Source: Acidobacteriota bacterium
GTDB taxonomy: Bacteria; Acidobacteriota; Vicinamibacteria; Marinacidobacterales; Marinacidobacteraceae
Length of the DNA: 52,228 nucleotides
Reading direction: 5' to 3'
NCBI GenBank assembly: GCA_028877265.1
Contig: JAPPGX010000114.1
Span: forward strand, 1-52,228
Part shown: positions 43,694 to 51,819 of the stretch, piece by piece
How the letters are laid out: every line of letters begins with the position of its first letter
How positions within the stretch are numbered: position 1 is the first letter of the stretch
Notes under the pieces: generated by a model
The model's input: only the letters and a program-made list of their open reading frames with translations
Database searches by the model: none
What the model was told of the DNA's origin: nothing
Made by a program: the position numbers and the translations under genes

Positions 43694-44405
43694 CGGGGGT
43701 TGCTCCGTTACCCGAGATTGCCTCGTCCGTGAGAATGCGTCCGTCGCGCAGTTCGACGCTCCGGGAGGCGTACTGCGCCACCTGCCGGTCGTGGGTGATC
43801 ATGATGACGGTCAATCCGCGCTCGGAGTTCAGGCGGGCGAACGTATCGAGGATTTCCCGTCCGGTCCGGGTGTCGAGGTTGCCGGTCGGTTCGTCGGCCA
43901 GCAGCAGGCGCGGCCGGTTGGCCAGCGCCCTGGCGATGGCCACCCGCTGCTGCTGCCCGCCCGAGAGCTGGCTCGGCGCGTGGGTGGCGCGGTCGGAGAG
44001 CCGGACGGCTTCCAGCGCTTCCGACGCCATCTGACGCCGCTCTTCGCGGCCGGGCCGCTTGGCGCCGTAGAGCATCGGGAGTTCCACGTTCTCGAGGGCG
44101 CTCGCCCGCGCGAGCAGGTGGAAACTCTGGAAGACGAAGCCGATCTCCTCGTTGCGGATGCGCGCGCGCTCATCGGCCCCCAGCCGGGCCACGTCGCGCC
44201 CCATGAGCCGGTATTCGCCGGAGGTCGGCTGGTCGAGGCAGCCGAGGATGTGCATCAGGGTGCTCTTCCCGGAGCCCGACGGGCCGAGGACCGACAGGAA
44301 CTCGCCCTTGTCCACCGAAAGCGTCAGCCCCCGAAGGGCTTCCACCCGGTGCGTCTCGCTCAGGACGTAGGTCTTGACGAGATCACGGACCTCGATCGCA
44401 GCCAA
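43686..44405 (-). CDS. MacB/LolD-like ABC transporter ATP-binding protein
   Basis: 239 aa. Walker A GPSGSGKST at residues 41-49, signature LSGGQQQRVAIARAL and Walker B LLLADEPTGNLD. The absence of a fused permease and the NLDTRTGREIL stretch fit the LolD/MacB class. Start TTG 44405, with GGAGGAA eight bases upstream, is supported. It is coupled to the permease at 43693. No MacA or TolC gene is adjacent. Confidence 0.92.
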   Translation of the reverse strand: MAAIEVRDLVKTYVLSETHRVEALRGLTLSVDKGEFLSVLGPSGSGKSTLMHILGCLDQPTSGEYRLMGRDVARLGADERARIRNEEIGFVFQSFHLLARASALENVELPMLYGAKRPGREERRQMASEALEAVRLSDRATHAPSQLSGGQQQRVAIARALANRPRLLLADEPTGNLDTRTGREILDTFARLNSERGLTVIMITHDRQVAQYASRSVELRDGRILTDEAISGNGATPDA

Positions 44406-44468
44406 CGGCGGTTCCTCCGGAATGTGGTTTCTGGCGTCTCAGGGATTGCATCGTGCGCCCGAAGCGTC

Positions 44469-44499
44469 GGACCCGGCTCCCATCAAGGAAGCCGGGTCC
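44469..44499. terminator. Hairpin after M20-fold paralogue B
   Basis: Perfect 10-bp arms GGACCCGGCT/AGCCGGGTCC around an 11-base loop. It lies just after the stop of the M20-fold gene on the minus strand and before the TTG of the ATPase. There is no T-run, so it could be a transcript-end or processing structure rather than a classical terminator. Confidence 0.45.
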
Positions 44500-44521
44500 C
44501 CGCCGCACTGTCGTCGTTGGC

Positions 44522-46204
44522 TCAGTCCTCGTCCATCCCCGTCTCGGCCGGGGCGTCGGGGAGCAGTCCGGCGTACGCATAGACGAAGGTCGCGATCGAC
44601 TTCTCGGCCCCGGCCATGCCATAAACCTCGCCGGCGCCCTCGATCACCCAGAACTCGTTGGCCGCGTGCGCGCCGCCGCCGTGGCCGGCGGCCCCGCCCA
44701 CGATCGGCATCGAGAGGTCGGTTCCGTCCGCGAAGTCGCCGTCACGGCCGCTGAACAGGTAGGCCGGCCAGTAACCGCCGAGGATGGTCTCGCCCTCGAT
44801 GGGGTCCCGGTAGCGGATGCCGAAGATGTCGTAGGTGCGCAGCAGCGAGTCCGCCGCCCGGTTGTCGTAGCTGGACTTCGACCACGGGACGTCGCCGATG
44901 ATCGTCATCTCGACGTCCTCGTAGCCCTGCTCGTCGAGGTAGTCCCGGATCTTCTGGACCATGTCCAGGCCGTCCATGCTGGGGACGTAGCGCATGTTGT
45001 GCTTGGAGGTGATCCGGTTGGGCAGGATCGCGCCGGCGCCGCCTGGGTACATGTTGCCGGCCCAGACGCCGTCCATGTTGAAGGAGATCCCGTAGCGCGC
45101 GCTCTTCAGGTAGGTGAGGGGGTCGTCGCTGATGAAGCGGGCCACCCCGATGTTCTCGGCGGCGATGGCCATGTCGAGGTTCTCGGCGGCGCTCTGGAAC
45201 ATCGCCTCCTCGGCGTCGTTCAGCGGGTCCGCGCCGTCGTAGAACCCCGGCACATGGACCCGGTTTCCGTCTTCCGAGACCAGCGCCGAGAGCATCTTCA
45301 CGTGCCGGAGCGCCGGAGCGTCGGTGGAGCGCTTGTGCGCTCCGTGGATGTTGGAGGCCACCGGGCCCCGTCCCCAGCTCGCGCCGCTGGTGGTGAGCTC
45401 GATGTAGACGCAGCCCTCCGAGCCGCCGCCGATGCCCGCGGCGCCGGAGCGGGACTGCCGCCCGAAGCGGTACATCGCTTCGGCCTCCCGGAAGAGATCC
45501 GGGTTCTCGCGGACGAACTGGCGAAGACCGATGGACATCCGCTCCTCGTCGCCCTCGGCGATGAAGATCAGGTTCACCGGCATGGTGCCGGTGACTTCGA
45601 GGACGGAATGGAAGGCGTTCCACTGGACCATCTGGGGGCCCTTGGAGTTCGTGGCGCCCCGGCCGATCATCACCTTCTTGAAGGGGCCGAACTCGCTGAA
45701 CTCGCCGTCGAACGGCGGGAGCACCCAGGCCTCGGGCTGGGTGATCGGCATGGTGTCGTACATCCAGTAGATGAGCAGGGTGCGTTCCGCCCCGTAGTTG
45801 CAGTTCGCGTAGACCACCGGATTGCCGGGCTGTCCCCACTCGGTCATCGGGATCTCGTAGACCTGGGACTGCTGGCAACCGAGCTGGTCGAAGAAGCCCT
45901 TGACCATCTGGGCGGACTCGGGGATGCCCTCGCCGGAGTTCGAGATGCTGGGCTGCTGGATCCAGCGCCGGAGGTTCATCGTGTGTGCGTCCACGTTGTC
46001 GTCGATGTACTGGAAGACCTGCTGCAGTTCCTCGGGAACCTGCGACAGGTCCGGGGCGATCTCGGTGTCGCCGCCTGCGCGGACCCCGAGCACCTCGGTT
46101 GCGGGGGCCATCGGGTCCTCCGTCTCCGGCGCTCCACAGGCGAGCAGGCCGAGCCCGGAAGCGAGGATCAGAAACGGGCCGAATCGGGTTGCCTTTCGCG
46201 TCAT
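44522..46204 (-). CDS. M20-fold lipoprotein, probable pseudo-peptidase (paralogue B)
   Basis: 560 aa; lipobox LLAC with Cys23, ATG 46204 preceded by AAGGAGA. The M20 fold is recognisable by LLIYWMYDTMP, GRGATNSKGPQ, the EGDEERMS helix start and GAHAANEF near residue 513. The canonical first zinc His is Met148 and the bridging Asp is Asn186; the general-base Glu pair (about Glu220/Glu221) and the late His513 remain. The same substitutions are found in paralogues A and C. The central 1.15 kb is identical to paralogue C. The gene stands immediately upstream of the MacB-like ATPase. Confidence 0.85.
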   Translation of the reverse strand: MTRKATRFGPFLILASGLGLLACGAPETEDPMAPATEVLGVRAGGDTEIAPDLSQVPEELQQVFQYIDDNVDAHTMNLRRWIQQPSISNSGEGIPESAQMVKGFFDQLGCQQSQVYEIPMTEWGQPGNPVVYANCNYGAERTLLIYWMYDTMPITQPEAWVLPPFDGEFSEFGPFKKVMIGRGATNSKGPQMVQWNAFHSVLEVTGTMPVNLIFIAEGDEERMSIGLRQFVRENPDLFREAEAMYRFGRQSRSGAAGIGGGSEGCVYIELTTSGASWGRGPVASNIHGAHKRSTDAPALRHVKMLSALVSEDGNRVHVPGFYDGADPLNDAEEAMFQSAAENLDMAIAAENIGVARFISDDPLTYLKSARYGISFNMDGVWAGNMYPGGAGAILPNRITSKHNMRYVPSMDGLDMVQKIRDYLDEQGYEDVEMTIIGDVPWSKSSYDNRAADSLLRTYDIFGIRYRDPIEGETILGGYWPAYLFSGRDGDFADGTDLSMPIVGGAAGHGGGAHAANEFWVIEGAGEVYGMAGAEKSIATFVYAYAGLLPDAPAETGMDED

Positions 46205-46376
46205 CGAAATCTCCTTGATGCGTCGAACGGAGCCTGGGCCGCGCTCCCGCTTCGGGGGGCGGCCAACCCCGGACGATATGTCCCGGCGCGCCGGCCTGTC
46301 AAAGGGCGAGGCATGCCCCGAAGATGGCCGAAACAGGCCGGCGGCGCCATCACGGCGCCTGGCCGATCCGCGCGGG
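46205..46376. other. Gap between the two tandem M20-fold genes
   Basis: Contains the promoter of paralogue B (46273-46302) and about 70 bases after the stop of paralogue C. No repeat element of the REP-like family was seen. The leader upstream of the ATG of paralogue B is unrelated to that of paralogue C apart from the promoter block. Confidence 0.4.
46273..46302 (-). promoter_or_regulatory. Promoter of M20-fold paralogue B
   Basis: Minus strand TTGACA (46297-46302), 18-base spacer, TATCGT (46273-46278), about 70 bases upstream of the ATG. Same geometry as the promoters of paralogues A and C. Confidence 0.65.
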
Positions 46377-48059
46377 CTAGTCCTCGTCCATGCCGGTCTC
46401 GGCCGGGATATCGGGGAGCAGTCCGGCGTAGGCGTAGAGGAACGTCGCCACCGTCTTCTCGGCCCCGGCCATCCCGTAGACGTCGCCGGCGCCCTCGATC
46501 ACCCAGAACTCGTTGGCGGCATGGGAGCCGCCGCCGTGACCGCCGGCCCCGCCGACGATCGGCATCGAGAGGTCGGTTCCGTCCGCGAAGTCACCGTCCC
46601 GGCCGCTGAACAGGTAGGCCGGCCAGTAGCCGCCGAGGATGGTTTCTCCCTCGATGGGATTCCGGTAGGGGATGCCGAAGATGTCGTAGGTGCGCAGCAG
46701 CGAGTCCGCCGCCCGGTTGTCGTAGCTGGACTTCGACCACGGGACGTCGCCGATGATCGTCATCTCGACGTCCTCGTAGCCCTGCTCGTCGAGGTAGTCC
46801 CGGATCTTCTGGACCATGTCCAGGCCGTCCATGCTGGGGACGTAGCGCATGTTGTGCTTGGAGGTGATCCGGTTGGGCAGGATCGCGCCGGCGCCGCCTG
46901 GGTACATGTTGCCGGCCCAGACGCCGTCCATGTTGAAGGAGATCCCGTAGCGCGCGCTCTTCAGGTAGGTGAGGGGGTCGTCGCTGATGAAGCGGGCCAC
47001 CCCGATGTTCTCGGCGGCGATGGCCATGTCGAGGTTCTCGGCGGCGCTCTGGAACATCGCCTCCTCGGCGTCGTTCAGCGGGTCCGCGCCGTCGTAGAAC
47101 CCCGGCACATGGACCCGGTTTCCGTCTTCCGAGACCAGCGCCGAGAGCATCTTCACGTGCCGGAGCGCCGGAGCGTCGGTGGAGCGCTTGTGCGCTCCGT
47201 GGATGTTGGAGGCCACCGGGCCCCGTCCCCAGCTCGCGCCGCTGGTGGTGAGCTCGATGTAGACGCAGCCCTCCGAGCCGCCGCCGATGCCCGCGGCGCC
47301 GGAGCGGGACTGCCGCCCGAAGCGGTACATCGCTTCGGCCTCCCGGAAGAGATCCGGGTTCTCGCGGACGAACTGGCGAAGACCGATGGACATCCGCTCC
47401 TCGTCGCCCTCGGCGATGAAGATCAGGTTCACCGGCATGGTGCCGGTGACTTCGAGGACGGAATGGAAGGCGTTCCACTGGACCATCTGGGGGCCCTTGG
47501 AGTTCGTGGCGCCCCGGCCGATCATCACCTTCTTGAAGGGGCCGAACTCGCTGAACTCGCCGTCGAACGGCGGGAGCACCCAGGCCTCGGGCTGGGTGAT
47601 CGGCATGGTGTCGTACATCCAGTAGATGAGCAGGGTGCGTTCCGCCCCGTAGTTGCAGTTCGCGTAGACCACCGGATTGCCGGGCTGTCCCCACTCGGTC
47701 ATCGGGATCTCGTAGACCTGGGACTGCTGGCAACCGAGCTGGTCGAAGAAGCCCTTGACCATCTGGGCGGACTCGGGGATGCCCTCGCCGGAGTTCGAGA
47801 TGCTGGGCTGCTGGATCCAGCGGCGGAGGTTCATCACGTGCTCGTCCACGTTGTCGTCGATGTGCTGGAACACCCGCTCGAGTTCTTCGGGGATCTGCGA
47901 CAGGTCCGGGGCGATCTCGGTGTCGCCGTCAGCCCGGACGCCCAGCGTCTCGGTGGTGGTGGCCATCGGGTCCTCCATCTCGGGCGCTCCACAGGCGAGC
48001 AGGCCGAGCCCGGAAACGAGGATCAGAAACAGGACGATTCGGGTTGCCGTTTGGGTCAT
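46377..48059 (-). CDS. M20-fold lipoprotein, probable pseudo-peptidase (paralogue C)
   Basis: 560 aa; lipobox LLAC, with ATG 48059 preceded by GGAGGAGA. The frame could start earlier, but the lipoprotein signal MTQTATRIVLFLILVSGLG begins here. It has Met148, Asn186 and the retained EE pair and late His exactly as paralogue B. From 46670 to 47822 its DNA is identical by eye to 44815-45967 of paralogue B, while both ends differ. It is the first gene of the tandem pair and has its own promoter at 48097-48125. Confidence 0.85.
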   Translation of the reverse strand: MTQTATRIVLFLILVSGLGLLACGAPEMEDPMATTTETLGVRADGDTEIAPDLSQIPEELERVFQHIDDNVDEHVMNLRRWIQQPSISNSGEGIPESAQMVKGFFDQLGCQQSQVYEIPMTEWGQPGNPVVYANCNYGAERTLLIYWMYDTMPITQPEAWVLPPFDGEFSEFGPFKKVMIGRGATNSKGPQMVQWNAFHSVLEVTGTMPVNLIFIAEGDEERMSIGLRQFVRENPDLFREAEAMYRFGRQSRSGAAGIGGGSEGCVYIELTTSGASWGRGPVASNIHGAHKRSTDAPALRHVKMLSALVSEDGNRVHVPGFYDGADPLNDAEEAMFQSAAENLDMAIAAENIGVARFISDDPLTYLKSARYGISFNMDGVWAGNMYPGGAGAILPNRITSKHNMRYVPSMDGLDMVQKIRDYLDEQGYEDVEMTIIGDVPWSKSSYDNRAADSLLRTYDIFGIPYRNPIEGETILGGYWPAYLFSGRDGDFADGTDLSMPIVGGAGGHGGGSHAANEFWVIEGAGDVYGMAGAEKTVATFLYAYAGLLPDIPAETGMDED

Positions 48060-48096
48060 CAGGGTCTCCTCCATAAGTCGAACGGGCCAACTCTGG

Positions 48097-48125
48097 AAGA
48101 TACGCCCCGGCCGGGCAGGCGTCAA
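48097..48125 (-). promoter_or_regulatory. Promoter of M20-fold paralogue C
   Basis: Minus strand TTGACG (48120-48125), 17-base spacer, TATCTT (48097-48102), about 38 bases before the ATG. It matches the -35/-10 pattern of the two paralogues. Confidence 0.65.
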
Positions 48126-48346
48126 AGGGCGACGGGCGCCGCCGGAGCGAATCGCGGACACGGCGGGAACCGCCTCCTGCATCGCCGGCGTTCCCCGCAT
48201 ACGCTTCGCGAATCCGCCGCTTCGCCGCCCGCTCCCGTCTCCCGCCGCTGGTTCCGGCGGCGCTCCTCGCCTGGGCCGCCTGCAACCCGGCGCCGCCGCC
48301 GACGGATCCCGTTCCCCGGACGGCCGACGAACTCGCCCACCGGTAC

Positions 48347-49474
48347 GTGCGGCTCGCCTTCGCGCTCCACGAGCGCGATCCGCTCTTCCTGGACCTCGTG
48401 TTCGCGGAGGTTCCTCCGGCGAACGAGGACCTTGAACTTCGGGAAATCGCCGAGCGCGCCGGGCGCCTTGCGGACCGCTCCCGCGAGATGGCGCGGACCG
48501 GGGACGAGTTCCGGGTGCGCCGCATCGAGGCGTCGCTGCGTGCGATGGCCTTCCGCGCCCGTTCGCTGCTCGGGGACCGCCGCCCGGTCGCCGAGGAGCT
48601 CCGGGAGGTTTTCGGGCTTTCCTGGACGGATTTCGACGTGGACACCGATCGCCTCCATTTCCGGGTGGACCGCTCGCTGGCCGGTGTGGCTCCCCTCAAG
48701 GTCCGCGTGCGCCGTTACTACGAGCGCTCGGACGAGTCCGGGGAGTCGGCGGATGGCCGGCTGCGCGAGGCCCTGGCCACGTGCCGGAGCCTCGCGCTGG
48801 GCGAATCGGCCGCGTTGGAGCTCGAGCCTCTCGCCATCCGGTGGATGGAACCGGCGGAGGCGCTCGCGCTTCCGACCGGTCCCTCCCCGTTCTACCGCTA
48901 CTCCGGGGAAGGGGCGGGCGCGCTGTGGCTTCCGCTGGGTCTCTCGCTCAGGTCCTCGGAGTTGAGCCGGCTTGCGTGTCACGAGGGTGTGCCCGGCCAT
49001 CATCTGCAGGCGGTCGTCGCCGACCGTGAGTTCCAGGCCACCGGCTGGCCTGAGCTCGGGATCGTCCCGCTCTACGGGCCCCGGACCGCGGTGTTCGAAG
49101 GGTTGGCGGCCACGCTCGAGGGGCTCGTCCCGGCCGCTCCCGCCGACGAATCGCTCCGCGCCCTGGAGCCGGTGGTGGCGCGGGTGCTTGCCGGGTACCT
49201 GGACGGCGAGCTGACGCGTCTGGAGGCGCTGCGCGCGCTCGACTTCGAGGCCCTCGTTCCCGATCCCCACGGCCTCCTTGCCCATGCCGACCGCTTCGGC
49301 GGTTACGCTCTCGTCCGCCCTTCCGTGGACCCCGCGTTTCGCGGCGCGCTGGAGAGCCTGATCGACCCCGGGCTCTCACCGGACGGTCGTCTCTCCGGGA
49401 TCGTCAAAGCGATCCGCGAAGCCATGAGTCCGGCGGAGTTCATTCGACTGTTCTCCCCTTCTCTTCATAATTGA
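48347..49474 (+). CDS. DUF885-family (HEGxPGHH) putative metallo-hydrolase, short form
   Basis: At least 375 aa. RLACHEGVPGHHLQAVVADREFQ, near residue 210, is the DUF885 zinc-type motif; WPELGIVPLYGPRTAVFEGLA follows. The family usually has 550-600 residues, so this is a shortened relative, mostly helical. GTG 48347 is the first ordinary start, but the frame is open upstream and codes for a convincing lipoprotein signal (LPPLVPAALLAWAACNPAPPP) reaching to about 48212, where only an ATC codon is available. The true start may be there (rare start codon) or a base may be wrong. It is divergent from the M20-fold gene. Confidence 0.75.
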   Translation: MRLAFALHERDPLFLDLVFAEVPPANEDLELREIAERAGRLADRSREMARTGDEFRVRRIEASLRAMAFRARSLLGDRRPVAEELREVFGLSWTDFDVDTDRLHFRVDRSLAGVAPLKVRVRRYYERSDESGESADGRLREALATCRSLALGESAALELEPLAIRWMEPAEALALPTGPSPFYRYSGEGAGALWLPLGLSLRSSELSRLACHEGVPGHHLQAVVADREFQATGWPELGIVPLYGPRTAVFEGLAATLEGLVPAAPADESLRALEPVVARVLAGYLDGELTRLEALRALDFEALVPDPHGLLAHADRFGGYALVRPSVDPAFRGALESLIDPGLSPDGRLSGIVKAIREAMSPAEFIRLFSPSLHN

Positions 49475-49489
49475 CCGCAGGTTGACGCC

Positions 49490-50020
49490 TTGCTGATTCG
49501 CCCGGTACGCCTCGTCGTGCTCCTCGCCTTCGCCGCCTGCGGGGCTCCCGACGAAGAGCCGCCTTCCGAGGGGATGGAAGGCATGGCCGGGATGGGCGGG
49601 ATGATGATGGCGCACGGCGATCACGCTCCCCGCTATGGCGGCTACGTCTTCATGCACGGCGATCTCCATTTCGAGGTCGTGCTGAGCGCGGAAGGCGAGC
49701 ACCGCATCTATTTCTCCGACGCCATGCGGAGCGAGTTGCCGGCCGCGGTGGCCGAGGACGTGCGGGTCACGATTCGCCGCATGGGAGAGGCGGGCGAGGA
49801 GCTCGAACCTCTCCGGCCCCGGATCGACGAGTTCGGCGAAGCCTGGATCGCGGGCGGCGATCCCATCGACACCGAAGACACGGTGGCGATCGTCTACTTC
49901 CGGTTCGAAGGCTCGCCCTACGAGATCGAGGTCCCCTTCATCATGGAGCCGCCGACCGTGGATCCCCACACCGGGCTGCCGATCGCCGCTCCGCCACCGG
50001 ACCCCGAAGAGCCCCCATAA
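49490..50020 (+). CDS. Met/His-rich lipoprotein, probable periplasmic metal binder
   Basis: 176 aa. TTG 49490 starts a lipoprotein signal (LVVLLAFAAC, lipobox Cys17). A Met-rich segment EGMEGMAGMGGMMMAHGDHAP at about residues 28-48 could bind Cu(I) or Ag(I), and GGYVFMHGDLHFEVVL with HRIYFSDAMRSELP forms a beta domain found in several uncharacterised secreted proteins. No copper efflux genes are adjacent. It begins 15 bases after the DUF885 stop and is probably co-transcribed with it. No close family name is claimed. Confidence 0.75.
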   Translation: MLIRPVRLVVLLAFAACGAPDEEPPSEGMEGMAGMGGMMMAHGDHAPRYGGYVFMHGDLHFEVVLSAEGEHRIYFSDAMRSELPAAVAEDVRVTIRRMGEAGEELEPLRPRIDEFGEAWIAGGDPIDTEDTVAIVYFRFEGSPYEIEVPFIMEPPTVDPHTGLPIAAPPPDPEEPP

Positions 50021-50053
50021 GGGCCGCGGCGGCGGGCCCTCGGCGTTCGCCCG

Positions 50054-51400
50054 TTACTCGGAGCGCAGCGCGACGATCGGGTCGAGCCTTGACGCGCGCC
50101 GGGCCGGATACCAGCCGAAGAAGACCCCGACGCCCATCGCCAGCACGGCGGCCCCGCCGATCGCCACCGCCGGGATCAGGGTCCGCCACCCGAACAGGGC
50201 TTCGACGAGGGTCGAGGACATCCCCCCCAGTGCGACCCCGAAGAGCCCGCCCAGCGCAGCGAGGCCGATGGCCTCGGCCAGGAACTGCCACATCACGTCG
50301 CGCCGCCGCGCTCCGACCGCGAGCCGCAACCCGATTTCCCGGGTGCGTTCCGTGACCGCGAGCAGCATGACGTTCATGATGCCGACGCCGCCCACGATCA
50401 GCGAGACGCCGGCGAGCGCGCCGAGCAGGAGGGTCATCGTCGAAGTCGCGCGGTTCAGGGTGCCCACCATCTCCTCGGAGGTGACTTCGTCCAGTTTGGG
50501 CATGGAAGCGAGCACGAAGGCGGCGGCCGTGGTGTAGAGCCCCTGGGTCAGTGCTTCGGTGGCCTGGGTGCGCACGACGAAGTCATCCGGCAGGCGCGTG
50601 CCACGCCGGAAGGAATGTGGAGCGGCCGATTCCGCGGGTGGCGCCGCGCGGGTCAGCTCGTGCCGCTCGCGGAGCAGATTGGCCACGTCCCGAGCCACGC
50701 GGGAGGCATCGCCGGCTCGCTGGGTGGCGATCGCGACGGCCTGCAGGTAGGTGCGCCCCAACAGATCGGCGAGCAGGGTGTGGGGGACCATCGCCGCTTC
50801 GGCCAGCTTCCGGTCGGACGACTGGTAGATCCCCACCACCTCGAACTCCCGTTCCCGGATCACCACCGTCCGGCCCACTCCCGAGTGGCCGGGAAAGAGT
50901 TCAGCTTCCACCGGAGAGGAGAGCAGCACGACCGCGCGCCGGTTCCGGACGTCGCTGGCGGCGAAGTTGTCTCCGTCCTGGATCCGCACCTGATAGATCA
51001 GGGGTCCCTCGTCCGAAACACCGTGGACCTGCGCGAAGGAGTCACCGGTGTCCGCGAGCAGGGCCGTCCGTTCCTCCACGACCGGGCTCACCATCGCCAC
51101 GTCGGTGATTCCCCGAATCGCCTCGGCGTCTTCCGGCGTCAGCGTGTCCGCGCGGCCGAAACCGGAGGGGATGTTCACCGCGTCGCCGCCCCGGATGTAG
51201 TTGCCGGCCCGCACGACGATGATGTTGGTCCCGGCGGAACGCACGTCGTCGGCGACGGCCGCCCGGGCGCCGGAGCCGAGCGCGGCCATGGTGATCACCG
51301 AGGCGACGCCGATCACCAGGCCGATCAGGGCGAGCGCGGTCCGCAGGGGATTCGCCGTGAGGGCGGCGCCGGCGGTGCGGAACGGGAGCGGGGCTTCCAC
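50054..51400 (-). CDS. MacB-like ABC transporter permease without adjacent ATPase
   Basis: 448 aa; same architecture as the permease at 42152: one N-terminal helix, a MacB_PCD periplasmic domain (about 55-310) and three C-terminal helices with SLIVGGVGIMNVMLLAV and REIGLRLAVGARRRDV. Its GTG start at 51400 has no clear Shine-Dalgarno. No ATPase gene is next to it; the ATPase at 43686 could serve both permeases, or the partner lies elsewhere. The product is convergent with the Met/His-rich lipoprotein. Confidence 0.88.
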   Translation of the reverse strand: MEAPLPFRTAGAALTANPLRTALALIGLVIGVASVITMAALGSGARAAVADDVRSAGTNIIVVRAGNYIRGGDAVNIPSGFGRADTLTPEDAEAIRGITDVAMVSPVVEERTALLADTGDSFAQVHGVSDEGPLIYQVRIQDGDNFAASDVRNRRAVVLLSSPVEAELFPGHSGVGRTVVIREREFEVVGIYQSSDRKLAEAAMVPHTLLADLLGRTYLQAVAIATQRAGDASRVARDVANLLRERHELTRAAPPAESAAPHSFRRGTRLPDDFVVRTQATEALTQGLYTTAAAFVLASMPKLDEVTSEEMVGTLNRATSTMTLLLGALAGVSLIVGGVGIMNVMLLAVTERTREIGLRLAVGARRRDVMWQFLAEAIGLAALGGLFGVALGGMSSTLVEALFGWRTLIPAVAIGGAAVLAMGVGVFFGWYPARRASRLDPIVALRSE

Positions 51401-51819
51401 GGCATGCGGAGTCTAAGGGTGGCGGAAGCGGCTAGGGCCGGAGCCTACCCCCCGCGAGTTCCTCGGCGAACCGCGTGGCGGGCCAGATCTCGATCCCGTC
51501 GTTGGTCCGGGCGGCATCGATCTCCGTTCCTCCGGCTACGAATCGGGAAAACGACGAGCGCGGAACGGAGCCATTCAAGGTTCGTCGGGTTGACAGAACC
51601 CTACGAGATTCAAGAGAATTGGCTGTTCGGCTCCAATAAATCGAATATTGGGGCGAAGTTTATGGATTCCGGCACCTCTAGGTGCCAGAGCAATCATCCC
51701 ATTTAGAACGACTTAAGCGGAGATAGACGCCGGTTGCGGCTTCTGGTCCGACCGTTGCTCTTCCTGACTGACATCTTTTCATTTCACATGCTTCCGACCC
51801 CACAGGAGGACCAAGCAGC
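51401..51819. other. Long leader region before the second TonB receptor
   Basis: About 420 bases. The left part (51432-51578, minus) holds a 48-codon frame with a TTG start whose product contains TEIDAARTNDGIEIWPATRF; it might be a gene remnant but has no partner. From 51579 on the base composition turns clearly A/T-richer, with TTGACA at 51590-51595 and GAGAAT 18 bases later, CCAATA/TATTGG arms at 51632-51650, and a GGCACCT/AGGTGCC hairpin near 51673-51688. The ribosome binding site AGGAGGA precedes the ATG at 51820. Confidence 0.4.

Noticed and set aside
44453..48965. Long plus-strand open frames across both tandem M20-fold genes
   Set aside because: They repeat in the same register over both gene copies and end inside another gene, as expected for mirror frames of identical coding DNA. 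The minus strand has lipoprotein signals, ribosome binding sites and promoters.
51432..51578. A 48-codon minus-strand frame with TTG start (contains EIDAARTNDGIEIWPATRF)
   Set aside because: It has no ribosome binding site, no recognised domain and no partner gene. It may be the remnant of a toxin-antitoxin component or noise, so it is mentioned only within the intergenic entry.
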